Source: Kitasatospora azatica KCTC 9699 (GTDB taxonomy: Bacteria > Actinomycetota > Actinomycetes > Streptomycetales > Streptomycetaceae). Taken from it: 64,000 bases of DNA. The stretch spans positions 3,658,001 through 3,722,000 of the forward strand of contig NZ_JQMO01000003.1 of the NCBI RefSeq assembly GCF_000744785.1, written 5' to 3'. A program made the position numbers and the translations under genes. The notes below the pieces were generated by a model. It saw only the letters and a list, made by a program, of their open reading frames with translations, ran no database searches and was not told the origin of the DNA. This document shows, one piece after another, positions 42,722 to 50,756 of the stretch. Each line of letters opens with the position of its first letter. Positions within the stretch are counted from its first letter, which is position 1.

Positions 42722-43501
42722 TCAGGGGGTCCGGGCCGGGGCGGAGGGCGCCGGGAGGGCGCCGACGGGGGCGGCGGCGGGGGCGATCGCGGCCTCGCTG
42801 ACGTCGGCCACCCGTTCGACCACGTCGGGTCCGTAGCGGCCCGGGTTGATCACCCGAAGGATCAGCGCGAAGCTGCCGTGCGACCCGTGGCGACGCATCA
42901 GTTCGCCCTGCCGGCCGATCAGGTAGCGCACCGCGGCGTGGTTGGAGATCGCGGTCAGACCGGCGATCAGGAAGGTCGGCCGCCCGCCGTTGCCCGGATC
43001 CAGCCGGGCCAGCAGCGCGTAGGTCCAGCCCGGCGAGTGCTCGGCGGTCGGCTCCTGGCGGAACTCCTGCTCGCCGACCTGGATCGCGCCGCTGGAGGTG
43101 CCGGGGTCATAGCTGAACTGCACGCTCGGCAGCCGCCAGCCCAGGTGGGCGGCGGCCCGCTCGTTGCTGGCCGGCCCGCCGAGGCAGAACTCGGCCTTGT
43201 CGCCCAGCCCCTGGCGGGTCTGGTCGTGCGCCAGGATCTCCGGGCGGGCGCCGCAGGAGTTGACCAGCACGGCCAGCTCCATCAGCGCGCTGACGTCGTC
43301 GCGGTGCACGCTGTGCCCGTGCGCGCTGCTGACGTGCCGGTTCACCACCAGCAGGCAGTCGCTGCCGCCGGGCATGCCGAAGAACTCCTGCATCCGGGCC
43401 AGCCGACGCCGGCGGCGCAGCCGCTGCACCAGCCAGCCGGCCGCCGCGCCGATGGCACTGGTCAGCAGGCCGAGCACGATGTTGAGCACGATGTCCGCCA
43501 T
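42722..43501 (-). CDS. Conserved hypothetical protein with N-terminal membrane anchor
   Basis: A 259-residue protein. One N-terminal helix (ADIVLNIVLGLLTSAIGAAAGWLV) is followed by an arginine-rich stop-transfer segment (QRLRRRRRLARM), so the rest is probably cytoplasmic. The globular part has DCLLVVNRHVSSAHGHSVHRDDVSALMELAVLVNSCGARPEIL and RPTFLIAGLTAISNHAAVRYLI, which suggest alternating alpha/beta structure and possibly a nucleotide- or ligand-binding fold. I cannot assign a family. The 206 bp to the carboxylase start hold nothing clear. Confidence 0.7.
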   Translation of the reverse strand: MADIVLNIVLGLLTSAIGAAAGWLVQRLRRRRRLARMQEFFGMPGGSDCLLVVNRHVSSAHGHSVHRDDVSALMELAVLVNSCGARPEILAHDQTRQGLGDKAEFCLGGPASNERAAAHLGWRLPSVQFSYDPGTSSGAIQVGEQEFRQEPTAEHSPGWTYALLARLDPGNGGRPTFLIAGLTAISNHAAVRYLIGRQGELMRRHGSHGSFALILRVINPGRYGPDVVERVADVSEAAIAPAAAPVGALPAPSAPARTP

Positions 43502-43596
43502 CCCAGCCCCTCCCTGATCGACGGCGGCGCCAGCCTAGCGGGGTGCGGGAGCCAGACCCAGAGGAATCGGGCCGAGCGTGCGCAGAGCGGGAGGTC

Positions 43597-44196
43597 TCAG
43601 CCCCACAGGTCGGTGATCCGCACCCCGAGTTCGGCCAGCAGCTCGCGCAGCAGTGGCAGCGAGAGGCCGATCACGTTGCCGTGGTCGCCCTCGATGCCCG
43701 CCACGAACGGGGCGGAGCGGCCGTCCAGGGTGAAGGCACCGGCCACGTGCAGGGGCTCGCCGGTGGCCACGTAGGCCTCGATCTCGGCGTCGTCGGGGCG
43801 GGCGAAGTGCACGGTGGTGGAGGCGGTGGCGCTGACCTGTCGGTCGTTGGCGGTGTCGATCACGCAGTGGCCGGTGCGCAGCACGCCCGACCGTCCGCGC
43901 ATCGCGTGCCAGCGCCGCACCGCCTCGGCGGCGTCGGCCGGCTTGCCGAGCGCCTGCCCGTCCAGCTCCAGCACCGAGTCGCAGCCGATCACCAGCTCGC
44001 CGTCGGTCAGCTCGGCGGCCACCGCGGCCGCCTTGGCGCGGGCCAGTACCAGGGCCAGCTCGCCGGGGGTGGCGGCCTGCAGCGCGTCCTCGTCCACGCC
44101 GCTGACGATCACGCGGGGGTCGAGGCCCGCCTGCCGGAGCAGACCCAGCCGGGCGGGCGAGGCGGAGGCGAGGACGAGGAGGCGGCGATCAGTCAT
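43597..44196 (-). CDS. maf: Maf-family nucleoside triphosphate pyrophosphatase
   Basis: A 199-residue house-cleaning enzyme that hydrolyses non-canonical or methylated nucleoside triphosphates to monophosphates. Motifs are LVLASASPARLGLLRQAG (phosphate loop), the metal-binding GCDSVLELDGQALGKP, SGVLRTGH and GAFTLDGRSAPFVAGIEGDHGNVIGLSLP. ATG 44196 gives the usual length; GTG 44205 would add three residues. It lies within the carboxylase gene block, an arrangement I recall as conserved in streptomycetes. Confidence 0.9.
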   Translation of the reverse strand: MTDRRLLVLASASPARLGLLRQAGLDPRVIVSGVDEDALQAATPGELALVLARAKAAAVAAELTDGELVIGCDSVLELDGQALGKPADAAEAVRRWHAMRGRSGVLRTGHCVIDTANDRQVSATASTTVHFARPDDAEIEAYVATGEPLHVAGAFTLDGRSAPFVAGIEGDHGNVIGLSLPLLRELLAELGVRITDLWG

Positions 44197-44227
44197 GCCG
44201 ACCACCCTATGGTCCGCGCGCCGCCGG

Positions 44228-44368
44228 TCAGCGCAGTGTGTCGCACAGCATGAGCAGCAGGGCGCCGAGCACCAGCGCGACGGCCAGCAGCCGTCCGGCG
44301 CGGCGGAACCTCGCCTGGGTGCGCCGCGCCGGGGTCGACTCGTCGTCGGGGGGATCTGACCAGAGCAT
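44228..44368 (-). CDS. 46-residue membrane protein (possibly MmpB-like)
   Basis: A very short gene: MLWSDPPDDESTPARRTQ, a basic segment ARFRRAG, one transmembrane helix RLLAVALVLGALLLMLC, and the end DTLR. The codon pattern matches its neighbours. It sits between maf and the carboxylase epsilon gene. From memory, the MLWSDP start and single C-terminal helix resemble the tiny 'morphogenic membrane protein MmpB' annotated in streptomycetes. That identification is tentative, but the reading frame is convincing. Confidence 0.6.
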   Translation of the reverse strand: MLWSDPPDDESTPARRTQARFRRAGRLLAVALVLGALLLMLCDTLR

Positions 44369-44478
44369 GCCCTCAGCCTGCCTGGTCGACCTGGGCGGAC
44401 GCATGAGTAGCCGTACTCAGATCTGCCCGTTTACTGCTCCGTCCGTTTACTGCTCCGGCCGGCTACAGCTCCGGCCGG

Positions 44479-44700
44479 CTACTGCGCCCAGCCCGAGGTG
44501 CGCCAGGCGTGCGCGCCGGGGCGCAGGGCGGGACGGACGGTGCGGGAGCGGTCGGTCCACGGGGAGGCCGGGCCGCTCGCCGCGCTGCGGGCCGCGTCGA
44601 GGGCGGCCTGCGTGGCGGCGGCCCGGGCTTGGACCACCGCCAGGACGGTGGCCAGCTCCTCGGGGGTCGGCTGCCCGTGCAGCACCTGGATGGGGGGCAT
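44479..44700 (-). CDS. Acyl-CoA carboxylase epsilon subunit
   Basis: A 73-residue small subunit that stabilises and activates the acyl-CoA carboxylase complex. The conserved N-terminal helix is IQVLHGQPTPEELATVLAVVQARAAA and the C-terminal motif is HAWRTSGWAQ; both are typical of AccE/PccE. It lies 43 bp downstream of the beta subunit in the same direction and is presumably co-transcribed with it. Confidence 0.88.
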   Translation of the reverse strand: MPPIQVLHGQPTPEELATVLAVVQARAAATQAALDAARSAASGPASPWTDRSRTVRPALRPGAHAWRTSGWAQ

Positions 44701-44743
44701 CGCGGGTCGTCCTTACCGTTGTCGGGCCTTGCAGGGAAATGCC

Positions 44744-46348
44744 TTACAGGGGAATGTTGCCGTGCTTCTTGGGCGGTAGCACCTCGCGCTTGCCGCGCAG
44801 CGCGCGCAGGCCGCGGACGATGTGCCTGCGGGTCTCGGACGGGGCGATCACCGCGTCCACGTAGCCGCGCTCGGCCGCCAGGTACGGGTTGAGCAGGGTG
44901 TCCTCGTACTCGGCGACCAGCTCGGCGCGGCGGGCGTCGACGTCCTGGCCGGCCGCGGCGGCCTCGGCCAGCTCGCGCCGGTAGACGATGTTGGCCGCAC
45001 CCTGCGCGCCCATCACGGCGATCTGCGCGGTGGGCCAGGCCAGGTTGAGGTCGGCGCCCAGGTGCTTGGAGCCCATCACGTCGTAGGCGCCGCCGAAGGC
45101 CTTGCGGGTGATCACGGTGATCAGCGGCACGGTGGCCTCGGCGTAGGCGAAGATCAGCTTGGCGCCGCGCCGGATGATGCCGTCCCACTCCTGGCCGGTG
45201 CCGGGCAGGAAGCCGGGCACGTCCACGAAGGTGAGCACCGGGATGTTGAAGGCGTCGCAGGTGCGCACGAAGCGGGCGGCCTTCTCGCTGGCGGCGATGT
45301 CCAGGCAGCCGGCCAGGTCCATCGGCTGGTTGCCGACCACGCCCACCGGGTGGCCCTCGACCCGGCCGAAGCCGGTGACGATGTTGCCCGCGTACAGCGC
45401 CTGGACCTCGAGGAACTCGCCGTCGTCCAGGATGTGCTCGATCACCTTGCGCATGTCGTACGGCTGGTTCGCCGAGTCCGGCACGATCGCGTCGAGTTCG
45501 AGGTCCTCCTCGGTGACGGTCAGCTCCGCCACCTCCGGGTAGACCGGCGGGTCGCTCAGGTTGTTGGACGGCAGGTACGACAGCAGGCTCTTGACGTACT
45601 CGATCGCGTCCTTCTCGTCCGCGGCCAGGTAGTGCGCGTTGCCGGACTTGGTATTGTGGGTCCGGGCGCCGCCCAGCTCCTCCATGCCGACGTCCTCGCC
45701 GGTGACCGTCTTGATCACGTCCGGGCCGGTGATGAACATGTGCGAGGTCTGGTCGGCCATCACCACGAAGTCGGTGACGGCAGGGGAGTAGACCGCGCCG
45801 CCTGCGCACGGGCCCATGATCAGCGAGATCTGCGGGATCACCCCGGAGGCGTGCACGTTGCGGCGGAAGATCTCGCCGTACAGGCCGAGCGAGACCACGC
45901 CCTCCTGGATCCGGGCGCCGCCCGAGTCGTTGATGCCGATCATCGGGCAGCCGGTCTTCAGCGCGAAGTCCATCACCTTGACGATCTTCTCGCCGAAGAC
46001 CTCGCCGAGCGAGCCGCCGAAGACGGTGAAGTCCTGGGCGAAGACGGCGACCTGACGGCCGTCGACGGTGCCGTAGCCGGTCACCACGCCGTCGCCGTAC
46101 GGGCGGTTCTTCTGCTGGCCGAAGTTGGTCGAGCGGTGCCGGGCGAACTCGTCGAACTCCACGAAGGAGTCCTCGTCGAGCAGTTCGAGAACCCGCTCAC
46201 GGGCCGTCAGCTTGCCCTTGGCGTGCTGCTTCTCGACCGCCGCGGCGGAGCCGGAGTGCACCGCCTCGTCGATCCGGCGCCGCAGGCCGGCGAGCTTGCC
46301 CGCGGTGGTGTGGGGGTCAAGCGAGGGGTCGGTGGGCAGGTCGGTCAT
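44744..46348 (-). CDS. pccB: Acyl-CoA carboxylase beta subunit (carboxyltransferase)
   Basis: A 534-residue carboxyltransferase transferring CO2 from biotin to propionyl-CoA or acetyl-CoA. Features are GKLTARERVLELLDEDSFVEFDEF at the start, the acyl-CoA oxyanion segment GINDSGGARIQEGV, IMGPCAGGAVYSPAVTDFVVM, and the C-terminal biotin-binding LTFVDVPGFLPGTGQEWDGIIRRGAKLIFAYAEATVPLITVITRKAFGGAY. ATG 46348 gives the normal family length; a very long apparent frame continuing leftward-reading to 48850 is an artefact over antisense coding DNA. The gene is divergent from birA. Confidence 0.95.
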   Translation of the reverse strand: MTDLPTDPSLDPHTTAGKLAGLRRRIDEAVHSGSAAAVEKQHAKGKLTARERVLELLDEDSFVEFDEFARHRSTNFGQQKNRPYGDGVVTGYGTVDGRQVAVFAQDFTVFGGSLGEVFGEKIVKVMDFALKTGCPMIGINDSGGARIQEGVVSLGLYGEIFRRNVHASGVIPQISLIMGPCAGGAVYSPAVTDFVVMADQTSHMFITGPDVIKTVTGEDVGMEELGGARTHNTKSGNAHYLAADEKDAIEYVKSLLSYLPSNNLSDPPVYPEVAELTVTEEDLELDAIVPDSANQPYDMRKVIEHILDDGEFLEVQALYAGNIVTGFGRVEGHPVGVVGNQPMDLAGCLDIAASEKAARFVRTCDAFNIPVLTFVDVPGFLPGTGQEWDGIIRRGAKLIFAYAEATVPLITVITRKAFGGAYDVMGSKHLGADLNLAWPTAQIAVMGAQGAANIVYRRELAEAAAAGQDVDARRAELVAEYEDTLLNPYLAAERGYVDAVIAPSETRRHIVRGLRALRGKREVLPPKKHGNIPL

Positions 46349-46561
46349 CCCGAGGAGTTCCTCACGTGAACAGGCGCGATGGAGGGTGAAAGAAAACCGC
46401 GGAGTCCGGGCAGGACGGTGCCACGAACTACCGTTGAGTAGCGTATCCAGCCGCACGCCGTTGGTGTTATGGCCAGCGACACAGTGTGTTAACGAGCGTT
46501 TCTGCGGGACGATGGGTCGGCCTACGGCTACCGCCTGTCGTGCACCCCATACTCTGGGGCC
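46349..46561. promoter_or_regulatory. Divergent promoter region between pccB and birA
   Basis: 213 bp without a gene. It contains an odd-centred palindrome ACACAGTGTGT (46479-46489) followed by GTTAAC, a possible operator, and a -10-like TACTCT (46550-46555) placed seven bases before the birA ATG. No other feature stands out. Confidence 0.45.
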
Positions 46562-47458
46562 ATGACCGAGGCAGATCGTCCCCGCCGCAGCGGACTGCGT
46601 GGTTTCGGCCACGCCGGCCCGTCCCCCTGGACCGACCTGGACCGCCCGCCGCTGGACCTCGAGGCGCTCCGACACGACCTGCTGCAGCCCGGCGGGCTGT
46701 GGACGGCGCTCGACGTGGTCGAGCAGACCGGCTCCACCAACAGCGACCTGACCGCCCGCTCCCGCGAGGGCGCGCCCGAGGGCGCCGTGCTGGTCGCCGA
46801 GCAGCAGAGCGCCGGACGCGGGCGATTGGACCGTCAGTGGACCGCTCCCGCCCGCTCCGGCCTGTTCCTGTCGATGCTGCTGCGCCCCACCGTGCCGCGC
46901 GAACGGCTCGGCTGGCTGCCGATCCTGGTCGGCGTCTCGGCGGCCGCCACGGTCGGCCGGGTGGCCGGTGTCGAGGTCGGCCTGAAGTGGCCCAACGACC
47001 TGCAGGTCGAGATCGACGGCGAGGAGCGCAAGATCGGCGGCATCCTCACCGAGCTGACCGGCGACGCGGTGGTGGCCGGCCTGGGCCTCAACGTCTCGCT
47101 GCGCGCCGAGGAACTGCCGGTGCCCACCGCCGCCTCGCTCCAGCTGGCCGGCGCCGAGGTCACCGACCGGGCCATCCTGCTGCGGGCCCTGCTGCGCGAG
47201 TTCGCCGAGCTCTACGGCGAGTGGCAGGCGAGCGCCGGCGACCCGCAGGCCAGCGGACTGCTGCCGGCCTACACCGCCCGCTGCACCACGCTGGGCCGCC
47301 AGGTGCTGGTGCAGCTGCCGGGCGAGCGCGAACTGCGCGGCGAGGCGGTCGCGCTGGACGCTGACGGCCGCCTGGTGGTGCGGACCGCCGACGGCAGCCG
47401 GCAGGCGGTCGGCGCGGGCGACGTGGTGCACGTGCGACCGGAGCCGCGCACCCCGTGA
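46562..47458 (+). CDS. birA: Biotin-[acetyl-CoA-carboxylase] ligase
   Basis: A 298-residue class I (non-DNA-binding) biotin protein ligase that would biotinylate the carboxylase alpha subunit encoded nearby. Motifs are VVEQTGSTNSDL, the biotinyl-AMP loop SAGRGRLDRQW, GLFLSML, VGLKWPNDLQV with KIGGILTE, and a C-terminal SH3-like domain (GEAVALDADGRLVVRTADG). No N-terminal helix-turn-helix is present, so it is not a BirA-type repressor. ATG 46562 coincides with the start predicted from TACTCT, so the mRNA is probably leaderless. Confidence 0.93.
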   Translation: MTEADRPRRSGLRGFGHAGPSPWTDLDRPPLDLEALRHDLLQPGGLWTALDVVEQTGSTNSDLTARSREGAPEGAVLVAEQQSAGRGRLDRQWTAPARSGLFLSMLLRPTVPRERLGWLPILVGVSAAATVGRVAGVEVGLKWPNDLQVEIDGEERKIGGILTELTGDAVVAGLGLNVSLRAEELPVPTAASLQLAGAEVTDRAILLRALLREFAELYGEWQASAGDPQASGLLPAYTARCTTLGRQVLVQLPGERELRGEAVALDADGRLVVRTADGSRQAVGAGDVVHVRPEPRTP

Positions 47459-47647
47459 CGTCGCCCTGACCTGGCGCCGGCGTCGCCGTGACGTCGCGCT
47501 GTGCGGTCCGGATGCCCCGGATCGGACGATTCCGTGCGACCATTCCACCTGGCACGGTGTGAGGCGCGCCACTGTCTGGTGGCAGTCGCGCCTCACCACA
47601 GGATGGGACCTCAACGGCAAGTGCGGCGACCGCACGGGGACGGACCG

Positions 47648-48823
47648 GTGGCAGACGACGACGGCGGCGGGCACGCGGCTCAGGACAGCGCGCGCGGCGA
47701 CGGGGGGCCCGACGAGGTGGACCACACCGTCGCGCTCGACCTGGAGGAGCTGATCCTCGGGGCCCCGCGCCGCTACACCCCCTACCAGGCCGCCCGCACC
47801 GCCGAGGTGCCGATGGAGCTGGCCACCCGGTTCTGGCGGGCCATGGGCTTCCCCGACATCGGCCAGTCCAGGGCGCTGAACGACGGCGACGTGATCGCGC
47901 TGCGCCGACTGGCCGGCCTGGTGGAGTCCGGGCTGATCAACGAGGCGATGGCGATCCAGGTGGCCCGCTCCACCGGCCAGACCACCGCCCGGCTGGCCGG
48001 CTGGCAGATGGACACCTTCCTGGAGAGCCTCACCCAGGCCGCCGAACCGGGCCTGACCCGGGCCGATGTGGCCTACCCCCTGGTCGAGCTGCTGCTCCCG
48101 GAGCTCGAGCAGTTCCTGGTCTACGTCTGGCGCCGCCAGCTGGCCGCCGTCACCGGACGCGTGGTGCAGGCCGCCGAGGACGCCGAGATCACCAGCGGCC
48201 GGCTCGCGGTGGGATTCGCCGACCTGGTCGGCTTCACCCGGCTGTCGCGCCGGCTGGAGGAGGAGGAGCTCGGCTCGCTGGTGGAGACCTTCGAGTCCAC
48301 CTGCGCCGATCTGATCGCGGGTCAGGGCGGGCGGCTGATCAAGACCCTGGGCGACGAGATCCTGTTCGTCTCCGAGGACCCGGTGACGGCGGCCGAGATC
48401 GCGCTGAGCCTGGTCGAGACGCTGACCCAGGACGAGAGCATCCCGGCGCTGCGGGTCGGGATGGCCTTCGGCACGGTCACCTCCCGGATGGGCGACGTCT
48501 TCGGCACCACCGTCAACCTGGCCAGCCGGCTGACCTCGATCGCGCAGCGCGACGCCGTGCTGATCGACGGCGAGTTCGCCGCCGCGCTGGAGCAGGCGGG
48601 GGCGGCGGCGCAGGGGGCGGCGGACGGGACCGGCACCGCGCAGGCCCAGTTGGCCGAGGCGCTGGCGGCTCACTCGGGGGCGCCGCTCGGGGCGCTCGGG
48701 CAGCCGGCGGGCGCCGGGCCGGTGCCGCGCTTCCACCTGCAGGCGATGTGGCGCCGGCCGGTGCGAGGGCTCGGGCTGGTGGAGCCGTGGCTGCTGAGCA
48801 GGCAGATCCGCTCGGCGGTCTGA
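47648..48823 (+). CDS. cya: Class III adenylate cyclase
   Basis: A 391-residue soluble cyclase making cAMP. The N-terminal half is a helical regulatory domain (YTPYQAARTAEVPMELATRFWRAMGFPDIGQSRALNDGDVIALRRLAGLVE...). The catalytic domain has AVGFADLVGFTRLSRR (first metal Asp), the adenine-specifying Lys in RLIKTLGDEILF (with the second Asp) and GTTVNLASRLTSIA (transition-state Asn and Arg). It closely resembles S. coelicolor Cya as I recall it, which is required for normal germination and aerial growth. The GTG at 47648 is a reasonable start; upstream in-frame starts (47501, 47603) give arginine-rich, unlikely N-termini. Confidence 0.88.
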   Translation: MADDDGGGHAAQDSARGDGGPDEVDHTVALDLEELILGAPRRYTPYQAARTAEVPMELATRFWRAMGFPDIGQSRALNDGDVIALRRLAGLVESGLINEAMAIQVARSTGQTTARLAGWQMDTFLESLTQAAEPGLTRADVAYPLVELLLPELEQFLVYVWRRQLAAVTGRVVQAAEDAEITSGRLAVGFADLVGFTRLSRRLEEEELGSLVETFESTCADLIAGQGGRLIKTLGDEILFVSEDPVTAAEIALSLVETLTQDESIPALRVGMAFGTVTSRMGDVFGTTVNLASRLTSIAQRDAVLIDGEFAAALEQAGAAAQGAADGTGTAQAQLAEALAAHSGAPLGALGQPAGAGPVPRFHLQAMWRRPVRGLGLVEPWLLSRQIRSAV

Positions 48824-48880
48824 CTCGTTTTCCGCGCCAAAAGCGGGCATATCGTGTCAAGTCGGCCCTAGTCTGGTCAC

Positions 48881-50749
48881 GTGATGGCCGAGCTCGAACA
48901 CCCAGATGGCGTGGCGGAAGACCCGGTGGTGGCCAGCGGCCTGGACCAGCGGCTGCAGGCCGTGGTCGAGCTGGCCCAGGACATGGCCGGGGCGCAGAGC
49001 GCGCTGGAGGCGGTGCGGGCCGCCGCCGCCCGGGCCACCCGCGCGCTGGGCGCCACCATGGCGGCCGTCTCGGTCTGGGACCGCGAGTCCGGTCGGCTGC
49101 GGGTGCTGGTCAACCACGGGCAGCTGGCGGCGGGGGAGGAGGAGGTCCCGGAGGACGAGTCCTACCCGGTGGCCGACTTCCCGGAGATCGTCACCTACCT
49201 GGACGAGCACTGGAGCACCGGCCGGCTGCCCAGGGCCTGGGTGCAGACGGCCGAGCAGCTGGTCCCGCACGCCGCACACGCGCATCCGGGCGCCGGAGCC
49301 TTCTGCCAGCAGCGCGCCGCCGGACTGCGCCGGCGCGGACGGTCCTGCTGCCTGGTGGCGCCGATCGTGCTGCACGGGCAGGCCTGGGGCGAGCTCTACC
49401 TGGCCCGTGGCGCCGACCTGCCGGTCTTCACCGAGTCGGACGCCCAGTACGCCACCCTGCTGGCCGCGCAGATCTCGGCCGGACTGGCGCAGACCGAGCG
49501 GCTGGCCGACCTGCGGCGGCTGGCGTTCACCGACCCGCTGACCGGACTGGCCAACCGACGCGCCGTGGACGCCCGGCTGGAGTCCGCGCTGGCCGCCCAC
49601 AACCGGGACAACACCGTGGTCTCGCTGGTGGTCTGCGACGTCAACGGGCTGAAGCGGATCAACGACCAGCACGGGCACGAGATGGGCGACCGGCTGCTGG
49701 AACGGTTCGCCAACCAGCTCTCGATGGCCGGCGCCAAACTGCCCGGCTCGCTCGCGGCCCGGCTCGGCGGGGACGAGTTCTGCCTGCTGGCGGAGGGTCA
49801 GAAGGCCGACGAGGTCGTGGCGGTGGCCGAGGAGCTGTGCGCCAAGGCGCTGCAGCTGGCCGACGGTGAGGGGGTGGCCTGCGGGATCGCCTCGACCGGG
49901 GACGCGATCGGGCCGGTCTCCACCGCGGACCGGCTGTTCCGGCTGGCGGACGCCGCACAGTACCGGGCGAAGGCGGCCCGGGCCGCGCATCCGGTGGTGG
50001 CCGGGCGCAGCCACGGACCCGGTCTCGCGCCGGACCCGACCGTGCTGCTGGCCGACGCTGCCGATCCGCACCACCGGGCCGACGGGCGCGGCGGGCGCGC
50101 CGGGCCGCCCGCCCGGGGACCGCACGGGGACCGGCGGCGGTTCCGGGGGGCGGCGCACAGCGCGGATCCCGGACAGCTGCTGACCGTGGTGTTCGCGGCG
50201 CTGGACCAGGAGCACGGGCTGCGCGCCCACCACCCGGCGGACACCCTGGGGCGGTTGACCACCGTCGCGGAGGCCACCGCCCGGCTGCTGGACGCGGTGG
50301 CCTGGTGGATCTCGTACGTGCCGCCGGGATCGCGGCTGATGCACACCGCGCAGCACGCGGTCTACCGGATGACCAGCGGCCCGAGCACCCGCGGCGAGGG
50401 GGCGGTGTCGCCCGGCGCGGCCCGGCGGGCGGAGAACCAGCGGGCCCGGATCGAGGCTCCCGACGCCGTCTTCGACCTGCAGCACTACCCGCTCACCCGG
50501 CGGGCGGTGCGCGGCGGCAGCTTCGCGCTGCGCACCGGCGCCGCGGGCAACGACCCGGCGGAGGAGGCGGTGCTGGTGGTCGGCGGCTACCGGGGCATGG
50601 TCGCCGCCGGCGGGGCCAATCCGGCGGGCGGCTGGCTGGTCGAACTCTTCGCGGACGACTCCACCCTGCCGCTGGGTCAGATCGCTCCCGCGCTGCGCGC
50701 GCTGGTGGCGGTGGCCCTGTCCGGGCCGGCCTCGCCGCCGCCGAACTGA
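48881..50749 (+). CDS. GAF-GGDEF diguanylate cyclase-like protein
   Basis: A 622-residue soluble protein. A GAF-like sensor spans about residues 20-210 (LDQRLQAVVELAQDMAGAQSALEAV ... APIVLHGQAWGELYLA). The GGDEF domain spans about 220-375 with DPLTGLANRRAVDARL and an intact LGGDEF active-site loop, predicting c-di-GMP synthesis. No RxxD inhibitory site precedes it. A proline/glycine-rich linker leads to a C-terminal domain (430-622) that looks like a second GAF. There is no EAL domain and no membrane segment. GTG 48881 lies seven bases after TAGTCT, so the message may be leaderless. It follows cya by 57 bp. Confidence 0.87.
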   Translation: MMAELEHPDGVAEDPVVASGLDQRLQAVVELAQDMAGAQSALEAVRAAAARATRALGATMAAVSVWDRESGRLRVLVNHGQLAAGEEEVPEDESYPVADFPEIVTYLDEHWSTGRLPRAWVQTAEQLVPHAAHAHPGAGAFCQQRAAGLRRRGRSCCLVAPIVLHGQAWGELYLARGADLPVFTESDAQYATLLAAQISAGLAQTERLADLRRLAFTDPLTGLANRRAVDARLESALAAHNRDNTVVSLVVCDVNGLKRINDQHGHEMGDRLLERFANQLSMAGAKLPGSLAARLGGDEFCLLAEGQKADEVVAVAEELCAKALQLADGEGVACGIASTGDAIGPVSTADRLFRLADAAQYRAKAARAAHPVVAGRSHGPGLAPDPTVLLADAADPHHRADGRGGRAGPPARGPHGDRRRFRGAAHSADPGQLLTVVFAALDQEHGLRAHHPADTLGRLTTVAEATARLLDAVAWWISYVPPGSRLMHTAQHAVYRMTSGPSTRGEGAVSPGAARRAENQRARIEAPDAVFDLQHYPLTRRAVRGGSFALRTGAAGNDPAEEAVLVVGGYRGMVAAGGANPAGGWLVELFADDSTLPLGQIAPALRALVAVALSGPASPPPN

Positions 50750-50756
50750 AGTGCGC

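Noticed and set aside
42653..43774. Rightward frame starting GTG after a strong GGGAGG, beginning MATVRLPLDVRS
   Set aside because: The start looks good, but the frame quickly becomes Gly/Arg low-complexity sequence antisense to the gene at 42722-43501, so a real gene is unlikely.
44744..48850. A 1368-codon leftward open frame joining the carboxylase beta gene to sequence across birA and cya
   Set aside because: Only the last 534 codons resemble a protein family; the rest is antisense to clearly coding birA and cya and is a high-GC artefact.
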